This document shows positions 7,474 to 12,978 of a stretch of DNA of 15,433 nucleotides, in pieces. The stretch is taken from the NCBI GenBank assembly GCA_039933315.1, contig JBDTOI010000095.1, positions 1 through 15,433 of the forward strand, in the 5' to 3' direction. The DNA is from DASXRU01 sp039933315 (GTDB lineage: Bacteria > Acidobacteriota > Blastocatellia > Pyrinomonadales > Pyrinomonadaceae). The translations under genes were made by a program, and so were the position numbers. The number at the start of each line of letters is the position of its first letter. Position 1 is the first letter of the stretch. The notes under the pieces are model-generated. The model was not told the origin of the DNA. It was given only the letters and a program-made list of their open reading frames with translations, and searched no databases.

Positions 7474-8175
7474 TCAATAATTCGTCAAAATATCTTCGGG
7501 CGCGAAGCCCATTTGCTGGAGGCGGTCGCGGCTCTGCGCGATCATCTCGCGCGAACCGCAGACTAAAGCTAAGGGAGATTTCAAATCAGGCAGGACGTGA
7601 TCGAGGAGCGATTGCACATAGCCGGTGGGGCCGGACCAGTCGTGGCCGTCGGGGCGCGAGATCACCTGGCGCAATTCAACTCCGGCCGCTTCCCAGCCTT
7701 CAGTTTCGTCTCGATAACAGAAGTCATCAGGCGTGCGCGCGCCATACAACACCACCAGTTGGCCAAAATCTTGTTTGCGCTTTAGCACGTGGCGCAGGAC
7801 CGACCTGAGCGGGGCGACGCCGGTGCCCATGGCGACAAAGACCAGGTCCTTGCCCGCCTGCGCGTCCAGTGGAAACCCGCGGCCGGCTACTCCGACTAAA
7901 TCAACCCGCGCCCCTTTTTCCATTTCGTAGATCAGAACGCTGGGGCCAATAGTGCGCTTCACCAATATCTCCAGTTCACCATCATCAGGGGCGCTGGCGA
8001 ACGCAAAGTAAGCGGGCCCTTCGCCGTTAACGCGCAGCATTGCGACCTGTCCGGGAATGAAGGAGATGCCGTGACCGTTGGCGGCGCTTTCCGGCAAGAG
8101 GTCAAAAGATCGCACATCGCGGGCCTGTTCACGGATCCCGGTGATGACGAGCGGCAGTGTTTTCGGTGCTTCCAT
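7474..8175 (-). CDS. FNR-like FAD/NAD(P)-binding oxidoreductase
   Basis: 233 aa, two-domain ferredoxin-NADP-reductase-like flavoprotein without an iron-sulfur domain. The N-terminal FAD beta-barrel (about 1-105) contains F-I-P-G-Q at 39-43 and Y-F-A-F-A-S at 56-61, where canonical members have R-x-Y-S; the Arg is replaced. The NAD(P) domain (about 106-233) has G-T-G-V-A-P-L-R-S at 117-125, L-Y-G-A-R-T-P-D-D at 143-151, C-G-S-R-E-M at 206-211 and ends I-L-T-N-Y. The pattern, including S-G-P-T-G-Y-V-Q and the lack of an Fe-S tail, resembles the plant pKIWI502-like FNR relatives and hydrogenase-gamma-like reductases. The electron partner is unknown and no redox gene is adjacent. The gene is convergent with the DUF4350 gene and divergent from the secreted hypothetical. 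The RBS is weak (GGA about 9 nt before the ATG). Confidence 0.87.
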   Translation of the reverse strand: MEAPKTLPLVITGIREQARDVRSFDLLPESAANGHGISFIPGQVAMLRVNGEGPAYFAFASAPDDGELEILVKRTIGPSVLIYEMEKGARVDLVGVAGRGFPLDAQAGKDLVFVAMGTGVAPLRSVLRHVLKRKQDFGQLVVLYGARTPDDFCYRDETEGWEAAGVELRQVISRPDGHDWSGPTGYVQSLLDHVLPDLKSPLALVCGSREMIAQSRDRLQQMGFAPEDILTNY

Positions 8176-8320
8176 ACAACTTGTCCAGTGGCGTTTGAAT
8201 CCGAAGCAGTGTAAACGATCTCCGAAACAAAACGTAGAAGCCGGTGGTGCAGTTTGGCAGTCTCAATTGCGATAGGCTCTCGGGTGATGTTGTTCTGAAG
8301 TTGAAGGGAGTTTCAGATGA

Positions 8321-8444
8321 GGTTTCGCGCAAAGGCACTAAGAAAAGAAAGCGGAAGGCGCAAAGGGTTGAGTTCTTCTTTGCGCCTTTTGTCTTTCCTT
8401 TCTTAGCGCCTTTGCGTGAAACGGCAAGCTACCCAGGCGGGCCC
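8321..8444. repeat. Family A intergenic dyad repeat, copy A2
   Basis: Second full copy of family A, in the 302-bp gap 8176-8477, which otherwise shows nothing recognisable from 8176 to 8320. The inner arms (GAAGGCGCAAAG and CTTTGCGCCTTT) enclose a short loop. The outer arms run GGTTTCGCGCAAAGGC on the left and GCGCC then TTTGCGTGAAAC on the right. The GC-rich box TACCCAGGCGGGCCC (8430-8444) again lies beyond the right arm, 33 bp before the next annotated start, as in A1. A long open frame on the + strand runs through it, but that is chance read-through rather than gene sequence. Confidence 0.85.
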
Positions 8445-8470
8445 GTGATCAATACAATCAGTAACCTCGG

Positions 8471-8479
8471 TGCTAGAAT
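8471..8479 (+). promoter_or_regulatory. Possible extended -10 element of the secreted hypothetical gene
   Basis: TGCTAGAAT matches an extended -10 (TGnTATAAT) except for one base. No good -35 lies 17 bp upstream, as is usual for extended -10 promoters. If real, transcription would start near 8486 and the message would be almost leaderless from the ATG at 8490. A competing -10, TACAAT (8453-8458), lies upstream. Evidence is sequence match only. Confidence 0.3.
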
Positions 8480-9170
8480 GGTGAAACATATGGTTAGTTC
8501 CAATCGTCAACAGGATCTGCTAAGAAACTTCAACATCGCTGCGGTATTCGTCGTGTTGATACTGGCGAGTATCGGCGCCCAGGCGCAATCCGGCCGGCGC
8601 GCGCCGAAGGGAACGAAAACAGTTCCCACGATCTCGGGTCCCAGGGAAGTCGCAAAGCCTCCCGCTCCTGTTAAAGACGATCGTATTCCGCTGGTCGTCG
8701 CCATCGAAGAGCACAATCCTTTTTCCGGCATCCCGTATTACCTGGCCGGGACCGTGCGCGACACTTGCGCGGTCCATTTGCGCGCATCGTCATCAGTCAA
8801 AGTTGAAATCGTCGGGCGCAGTATTAGCCGCTCGGAGGCGGTCAAGCGGGCCAAAGCGGAAAAGGAAATCTATGTTGTCTGGCTGCAGATCGAGAGTGAC
8901 GCCTTCGATCGGACTGGCAGTAGCAATGAATCGCCGGAAAGTTTGTACGTTCGTTACACAGTATTCACGCCGGTCACCGGGAAAATAAAAAGCTCGGGCC
9001 GCACTTCTCAGATCTCCCGGACCGGTAGGGGCGGGGTGCTGGGACGAATCCCCACGTCGCGCGGCAGTTCGATCTATTCTGAGTATGCCTTGAAGGAAGC
9101 AGCGCGCGAAGTAGCCGAACAAGTTCTGGAAGCTTTCAGCATCCACCCGCCTGACAGTCGCCTGCCTTAA
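8478..9170 (+). CDS. Secreted hypothetical protein
   Basis: 230 aa, family not recognised. A basic N-terminus leads into a hydrophobic core at about 20-33 and an A-Q-A cut site near residue 37, giving a signal peptide. After a basic Pro-rich linker (about 38-70) comes a probable mixed alpha/beta domain of about 160 residues: I-P-L-V-V-A-I-E-E-H, a strand Y-V-V-W-L-Q-I-E near 134, Y-V-R-Y-T-V-F-T-P-V-T-G-K near 160, and an amphipathic C-terminal helix E-A-A-R-E-V-A-E-Q-V-L-E-A-F. The layout recalls small periplasmic or lipoprotein-like accessory proteins, but I assign no function. The start is uncertain: ATG at 8478 or 8490. The frame stays open further upstream only because it reads through repeat A2, so an earlier start is unlikely. 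Convergent with the acyl-CoA ligase gene. Confidence 0.72.
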   Translation: MVKHMVSSNRQQDLLRNFNIAAVFVVLILASIGAQAQSGRRAPKGTKTVPTISGPREVAKPPAPVKDDRIPLVVAIEEHNPFSGIPYYLAGTVRDTCAVHLRASSSVKVEIVGRSISRSEAVKRAKAEKEIYVVWLQIESDAFDRTGSSNESPESLYVRYTVFTPVTGKIKSSGRTSQISRTGRGGVLGRIPTSRGSSIYSEYALKEAAREVAEQVLEAFSIHPPDSRLP

Positions 9171-9178
9171 GAGATTTA

Positions 9179-9326
9179 GCCACGGATGAACGCAGAAGAA
9201 ACGCGGATAGGAAAATACCTTTTGCAAGATAAGTGAGGATCGCATTCGCCAGGCCTTCAGGGGCCTGGGATTCGTCTTCTTGTGTTTGTGTTCCTGATCC
9301 GCGTATCTCCGCGTTAATCCGCGGCT
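9179..9326. repeat. Family B intergenic dyad repeat, copy B3, with nested hairpin
   Basis: Left arm GCCACGGATGAACGCAGA then AACGCGGAT (9179-9209). The right arm (about 9297-9326), read backwards, gives GCCGCGGATTAACGCGG then AGATACGCGGATCAGG. It is longer than the other copies because a separate short palindrome (9249-9268) with flanking sequence sits in its centre. The right arm overlaps the end of the oppositely directed acyl-CoA ligase gene and supplies its stop codon. It lies between convergent genes. Confidence 0.83.
9249..9268. repeat. Short palindrome (family E) nested in repeat B3
   Basis: CCAGGCC (9249-9255) and GGCCTGG (9262-9268) form a perfect 7-bp stem around a 6-nt loop. The downstream sequence on the + strand is only mildly T-rich (TCTTCTTG), so termination is possible but not convincing. 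It lies in the loop of B3 and explains that copy's extra length. Confidence 0.6.
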
Positions 9327-11230
9327 CGTCTTTTTTGATCCGCCGTTAAGGGGCCACTCTCGGCTTCGGCGTAGAGCTTATCGATTACATCGCGATATTT
9401 TTCATCAATAATCCGCCGCTTCACTTTTAGGGTAGGAGTTAGTTCGCCGCTCTCAATCGTCAACTCATGAGGGAGTAAGGCGATGCGCTTGACCCGCTCA
9501 TACTGGGCCAGGTCAGGGGTCACTGAGGCGATTTGCCGGTTGAACAAATCGATAATGCGCGGATGCCGGCATAGTTCTTCGTGCGTGGTGGCCTCAATGC
9601 CCTTCAGCCTGGCGTAGGATTCGAGGCGCTCCCAATCAGGCACGATCAAAGCCGCGGGGAATTTTCGATCGTTGCCGATGAGGACCACCTGGTTGACGAA
9701 GCGCGATCCCTTTATCAGTTGTTCGATCGGCTGAGGTGCGATGTACTTACCGCCGGAAGTTTTTAGCAGCTCTTTCTTCCGATCGGTGATGGTCAAAAAG
9801 CCGTCGCTATCAATGGTGCCGATATCGCCGGTCCTGAACCAACCATCCTCAGTGAATACTGCCCGGGTTTGTGCCGGCTTGTTCCAATAACCACGCATCA
9901 CATTGGGGCCGCGCGTCTCAATCTCACCGTCTGCGGCCAGGCGCACTTCAACATTTCTGATTGGCTTGCCAACCGTGCCTATACGGTTGTCCTCCAGGGT
10001 GGATGCCGTAATGACCGGAGAAGTTTCAGTCAGGCCATAACCCTGCACGATCGGCAGTCCCGCGCCGGAGAAGATGTAACCGATCTCTTCGGAGAGGGCG
10101 GCGCCGCCCGAAACAAAAATGCGAATGCGTCCACCCATCCCCGTGCGCCACCTGGCAAAGATCAGGACTGAGGCCAGCTTGTTTTTGAGTGACAACGACA
10201 GCGGGACCTTCTGCCGTATCGATACCAGCCGGGCCTTCGCTTTGCCTGCCTCGACCGCCCAGTCAAGCAATGCGTTATTCACTTTTCCAGTGGCGGCGGT
10301 TTTGTCTTTAATGCGCGCGTAAATCTTTTCGAAGATGCGCGGCACACCCACGAATACCGTCGGATGCACTTCGCGCATGTTCGCGCCGATTTGTTCCAGC
10401 GACTCGCCAAAGTAAACGCTCATGCCATGATGTAAATACATGTTCATGGCCTGACGCTCGAATACGTGGGACAGCGGTAACACGGACAGCGAGACGTCAT
10501 TTTTGCCGAACTCAAAATTCTCTGAGGAATCGATCAAATTCGAGACCATGTTGCCATGTGTCAACATCACGCCCTTCGGCTCGCCAGTGGTCCCCGAGGT
10601 ATAGATGATGGTCGCCAGGTCGTCTGGTCCACTCGCCCGGGCCAGTTCCTCGCTCAGGTTTGGCTGTTGCGCCTCGAGGTCACGTCCGCGCGCCTCCAGT
10701 TCCTCCAGACTGAGATAGTTCGGCCTGGACGCGTCCCCTTCAAATAGCACGATGTGCTCGAGCGCTTCGCAGTTACCGAGGGCCGCTTCGACTTCGGCAA
10801 GTTTCGTGGGGGCTGAGACAAAAAGAACACGGGCGCCCGAGTCCCGCAGAATGTAACGCACCTGCGGCGGCATCAAGGTGGGATAAATGGGAACGTCGCA
10901 GGCGCCGGCAAAGAGGCAACCGCCATCCGCCAGCACCCACTCCGGGCGACTCTCCGAGAGAATTGCCACCCGATCGCCCTTGCGGATACCCAGGGCGTAG
11001 AGTCCCAGCGCAATGCGGCGCATGCGCGTCAGCATTTCGTCAGAAGAAATCGAACGCCAGATACCGCCTTGCTTGTAGTTAAGGGTGTCTGATTTACGGT
11101 GGTCACGAGCAGCGCGCTCGAGCACTTCGGGAAGCGTAGTAGGCTCGTCAGGACTTAATGGTACGCGCATAGGCCCAGCCGCCGCCGCGCCGGATTTGCC
11201 AAAACTGAGTTCGTCGCGAGTCTCTACCAT
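9314..11230 (-). CDS. fadD: Long-chain acyl-CoA ligase (AMP-dependent)
   Basis: 638 aa. It activates fatty acids with ATP to acyl-AMP and then to acyl-CoA, feeding beta-oxidation or lipid synthesis at the inner membrane. Adenylate-forming motifs are complete: Y-T-S-G-T-T-G-E-P-K-G at 210-220 (phosphate loop), P-L-S-H-V-F-E-R at 252-259, G-Y-G-L-T-E-T-S-P at 397-405, T-G-D-I-G at 467-471 and D-R-K-K-E-L-L-K-T-S-G-G-K at 483-495 (hinge and C-domain). The H-V-F-E-R and S-G-G-K-Y-I-A-P-Q patterns fit the long-chain ligase branch (FadD15/LC-FACS). An internal in-frame ATG (M21) is an alternative start; AGAGGGG sits only 1 nt before the chosen ATG, which is closer than usual. The last residues A-A-D and the TAA come from repeat B3. 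A TetR-type FadR gene lies 180 bp upstream on the same strand, supporting a fatty-acid role. Confidence 0.92.
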   Translation of the reverse strand: MVETRDELSFGKSGAAAAGPMRVPLSPDEPTTLPEVLERAARDHRKSDTLNYKQGGIWRSISSDEMLTRMRRIALGLYALGIRKGDRVAILSESRPEWVLADGGCLFAGACDVPIYPTLMPPQVRYILRDSGARVLFVSAPTKLAEVEAALGNCEALEHIVLFEGDASRPNYLSLEELEARGRDLEAQQPNLSEELARASGPDDLATIIYTSGTTGEPKGVMLTHGNMVSNLIDSSENFEFGKNDVSLSVLPLSHVFERQAMNMYLHHGMSVYFGESLEQIGANMREVHPTVFVGVPRIFEKIYARIKDKTAATGKVNNALLDWAVEAGKAKARLVSIRQKVPLSLSLKNKLASVLIFARWRTGMGGRIRIFVSGGAALSEEIGYIFSGAGLPIVQGYGLTETSPVITASTLEDNRIGTVGKPIRNVEVRLAADGEIETRGPNVMRGYWNKPAQTRAVFTEDGWFRTGDIGTIDSDGFLTITDRKKELLKTSGGKYIAPQPIEQLIKGSRFVNQVVLIGNDRKFPAALIVPDWERLESYARLKGIEATTHEELCRHPRIIDLFNRQIASVTPDLAQYERVKRIALLPHELTIESGELTPTLKVKRRIIDEKYRDVIDKLYAEAESGPLTADQKRRAAD

Positions 11231-11292
11231 ACCCCTCTAATACCAAGGTCACACTGAAGTTGTCATCTGCGCTTCTTACAAGAAAAACGTTC

Positions 11293-11392
11293 GGCCGCGG
11301 ATTAACGCGGATGTTCACAATCTGAAAAAGCCAATACCCAATGGTTTGCCTGCTTTCCTCTGATCCGTGTTCATCTGCGGAAACCTGCGGCC
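11293..11392. repeat. Family B intergenic dyad repeat, copy B4
   Basis: Left arm GGCCGCGGATTAACGCGGAT. The right arm read backwards is GGCCGCAGG then TTTCCGCAGATGAACACGG and ATCAG. The arms are more diverged from each other than in B2. The element occupies most of the 180-bp gap between the regulator gene and the acyl-CoA ligase gene, so if these are cotranscribed the hairpin would lie inside the message. Confidence 0.82.
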
Positions 11393-11410
11393 AAATGTCT
11401 TACCCCAGGT

Positions 11411-12025
11411 TCACTTGACCCCTACCCCGTTAAGAAAGATATCCAGCACCTGATCGGCCATGGGCGCCAGTTTGTAGCGCCGTTTGGAGATGATCCAGTT
11501 GGTGGCCATTTCATCGAGCGCCCCGAACAGAATCTTGGCCATCACTTTCGCATTCAGTTCCCGGCGAAACACACCCGCTGACTGGCCCTCCTCAAAAGTG
11601 GCGCGGATCAAGCCCAGGTATTCGGCGAAACCCGCGGCGGAAAACTCTTCCATGAACTTGGTGGAGCCGCGCAACTCTACCTGAAAGACCACGGCCAGAT
11701 CGCGATCGGCGCCCAGGCGCTCCAGATGCAACCACGCGATGCGGCGCAGCTTCTCGCGCGGGTCTTCAATGTTCTCCAGTTGCTTGCGACCGTCGGCCAC
11801 CGCCTGGTCCACACTGCGGTCGAAGATCGAGTGCAGTATTTCCTCTTTGCTTTTGAAGTAAAGGTAAACCGTGCCATCGGCCACCCCGGCGGCGCCGGCG
11901 ATGTCGGCAACTTTGGAATTGAAGTAACCATTGCGCGCAAAGACCCGCGTGGCCGCGCGCAGGATTGCCTCCCGCTTGTCGGCAACGTTATGACGGGTTG
12001 AATGGGAAACACGGGCGGATTTCAT
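11411..12025 (-). CDS. fadR: TetR-family regulator of fatty-acid degradation, FadR/YsiA-like
   Basis: 204 aa. The N-terminal DNA-binding domain spans about 15-65, with the helix-turn-helix at about 37-62: F-N-S-K-V-A-D-I-A-G-A-A-G-V-A-D-G-T-V-Y-L-Y-F-K-S-K-E-E-I-L. The C-terminal ligand domain keeps features I recall from Bacillus subtilis FadR (YsiA): A-V-V-F-Q-V-E-L-R near 111-119, I-L-F-G-A-L-D-E-M near 165-173 and W-I-I-S-K-R-R-Y-K-L near 177-186. In Bacillus this repressor controls beta-oxidation genes and is relieved by long-chain acyl-CoA, and its gene is next to a long-chain acyl-CoA ligase (lcfA), matching the neighbour here. An FadR-box-like dyad lies 27-44 bp before the ATG, suggesting autoregulation. 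The N-terminal 15 residues are basic and variable. The RBS is weak. TetR family is certain; the FadR subtype is a strong inference. Confidence 0.85.
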   Translation of the reverse strand: MKSARVSHSTRHNVADKREAILRAATRVFARNGYFNSKVADIAGAAGVADGTVYLYFKSKEEILHSIFDRSVDQAVADGRKQLENIEDPREKLRRIAWLHLERLGADRDLAVVFQVELRGSTKFMEEFSAAGFAEYLGLIRATFEEGQSAGVFRRELNAKVMAKILFGALDEMATNWIISKRRYKLAPMADQVLDIFLNGVGVK

Positions 12026-12051
12026 CTTTGATTCTTAGGACTGGTCAATAA

Positions 12052-12069
12052 TGAATGAATCGTCACTCA
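12052..12069. promoter_or_regulatory. Candidate FadR operator upstream of the TetR gene
   Basis: TGAATGAATCGTCACTCA is an 18-bp dyad of half-sites TGAATGA and TCACTCA around a 4-bp centre, with one mismatch between the half-sites. From memory the Bacillus FadR box is TGAATGA, a 4-bp AT-rich centre (M-T-A-N), then TCATTCA; this site agrees at 16 of 18 positions. It lies in the regulator's own promoter region. Functional identity is inferred from the protein match plus the site match. Confidence 0.6.
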
Positions 12070-12293
12070 GCGTAACCTGAGCAACCCGTTTTCGCAATGG
12101 GCAGCTAGATGGCGAACAGGCCTCCCGCCTTCTGCGCGTTTCTTTTGCTCAAGCCAGTGCGAGAAGTACGCGCTCCATCACTGATAGAACCTTCGTGATT
12201 GTTAGTACTGTTCCTATTGACTGGCAACTTGATGACACCGGCGCGTACCCCAGGAGCCGTTGGACGAATCGCTGGTAAGCGTCGCAGCTATTC
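12070..12293. other. Intergenic stretch without recognised content
   Basis: About 220 bp between the FadR operator and the stop of the YdjM-like gene. No convincing gene, repeat copy or promoter was seen. A short dyad CTCAG...CTGAG (12066-12081) overlaps the operator edge. An open + frame starting at 12199 runs antisense into the YdjM-like gene and looks like chance. Confidence 0.5.
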
Positions 12294-12803
12294 TTACTTC
12301 AAAGGCGGTCGGAGTCCTTTTCTCAGCAGCAGAGCCAGGAAGAGCAAGGGTGCGAATATAACGAATTCAAGCAGCAGGGTCTTGAGGATTTCTATCGCCG
12401 GAAGTTTGGAAGGCACTTCAGAAAGTCCCCACCAGCCCAGCACAAAGCGCGCGCTGGAAAAAGGCCAAAGCAGCTCTATCCCGGCTCCCACCTTACTGGT
12501 CAGGTAATCCAGGATGCCGTGTGAGGAGAAAGCCAAGCCAAAAGCTACTGCCTCCCTGATCCGCTTCTTGCCAAGAGACAAGGCAAATAAAAGAGTAACC
12601 AGGAGACCAAGCACAAGAGAATGGGAGAACCCTCGGTGCCAGGCTTTCGCGTCGAACGCAAACACCAGGAAGAAATCGAGGTCGGCCGCTGCCGCCAGCA
12701 AGGCCCCGAGGACGAGGGGTGCAGCGAAGCGCCTTGTTGACAGAGGGTGTAAAGCTGCGACGAGGCTTGCGCCTAACAATCCATGAGCAATCGGCAGTGG
12801 CAT
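12294..12803 (-). CDS. YdjM-like membrane-bound metal-dependent hydrolase
   Basis: 169 aa integral membrane protein of the YdjM/DUF457 type. Conserved polar residues lie among hydrophobic helices: P-I-A-H-G with H7; A-A-A-D-L-D-F with D41 and D43; W-H-R-G-F-S-H-S with H56 and H61; S-S-H-G-I-L-D-Y with H95 and D99. This His/Asp pattern is the family's presumed metal site. Membrane segments are visible at about 27-49, 62-77, 85-100 and 143-160. The natural substrate is not known; related proteins are annotated as metal-dependent (phospho)hydrolases. The ATG at 12803 is preferred over 12848 because conserved sequence starts at M-P-L-P-I-A-H-G and AGGA lies about 9 nt upstream. Transcribed divergently from the collagen-like gene, with 175 bp shared between the two starts. 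E. coli ydjM is LexA-controlled, but I see no recognisable LexA box here. Confidence 0.83.
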   Translation of the reverse strand: MPLPIAHGLLGASLVAALHPLSTRRFAAPLVLGALLAAAADLDFFLVFAFDAKAWHRGFSHSLVLGLLVTLLFALSLGKKRIREAVAFGLAFSSHGILDYLTSKVGAGIELLWPFSSARFVLGWWGLSEVPSKLPAIEILKTLLLEFVIFAPLLFLALLLRKGLRPPLK

Positions 12804-12893
12804 ATTGTAGGTCCTGTGTTGTTCCTCTCTGTCGCACTCATACTTCAATCCACCGCGGAATTAAACCGGGACACTACCGAAACATCACATGTA

Positions 12894-12922
12894 TTGACAA
12901 CCCCAGGGCGAACGATTAGATT
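12894..12922 (+). promoter_or_regulatory. Sigma70-like promoter of the collagen-like gene
   Basis: A perfect -35 TTGACA (12894-12899) is followed after 17 bp by TAGATT (12917-12922), 4 of 6 matches to TATAAT. The predicted start point near 12929 gives a leader of about 50 nt before the ATG at 12979. An alternative -10, TACAAT (12932-12937), lacks a matching -35. Confidence 0.6.
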
Positions 12923-12927
12923 CGCCC
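12906..12927. promoter_or_regulatory. Operator-like perfect dyad over the -10 region
   Basis: GGGCGAA (12906-12912) and TTCGCCC (12921-12927) are perfect inverted repeats separated by 8 bp, so their centres are about 15 bp apart. The dyad covers the end of the promoter spacer and the proposed -10, the usual place for a repressor site. It would not be transcribed intact if the start is near 12929, so a binding site is more likely than an RNA hairpin. The binding protein is unknown. Confidence 0.5.
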
Positions 12928-12978
12928 GACTTACAATTGCCGTGTGCGGGGCGGCCTTCCCCTAAAAGGAGATTTGAT

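Noticed and set aside
8244..8477. Long in-frame extension upstream of the secreted hypothetical gene
   Set aside because: It reads straight through repeat A2 and would bury the signal peptide about 80 residues inside the protein. The start at 8478 or 8490 is far more likely.
12199..12507. 102-codon + strand frame running antisense into the YdjM-like gene
   Set aside because: No RBS, no motif, Ser/Arg-rich. The opposite strand has an intact metal-site pattern and membrane helices.
12906..12927. LexA box shared by the YdjM-like gene (known to be LexA-regulated in E. coli)
   Set aside because: The dyad has CGAA-N8-TTCG spacing, which matches neither the E. coli CTGT-N8-ACAG nor the Bacillus CGAAC-N4-GTTCG form. 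LexA control is not supported.
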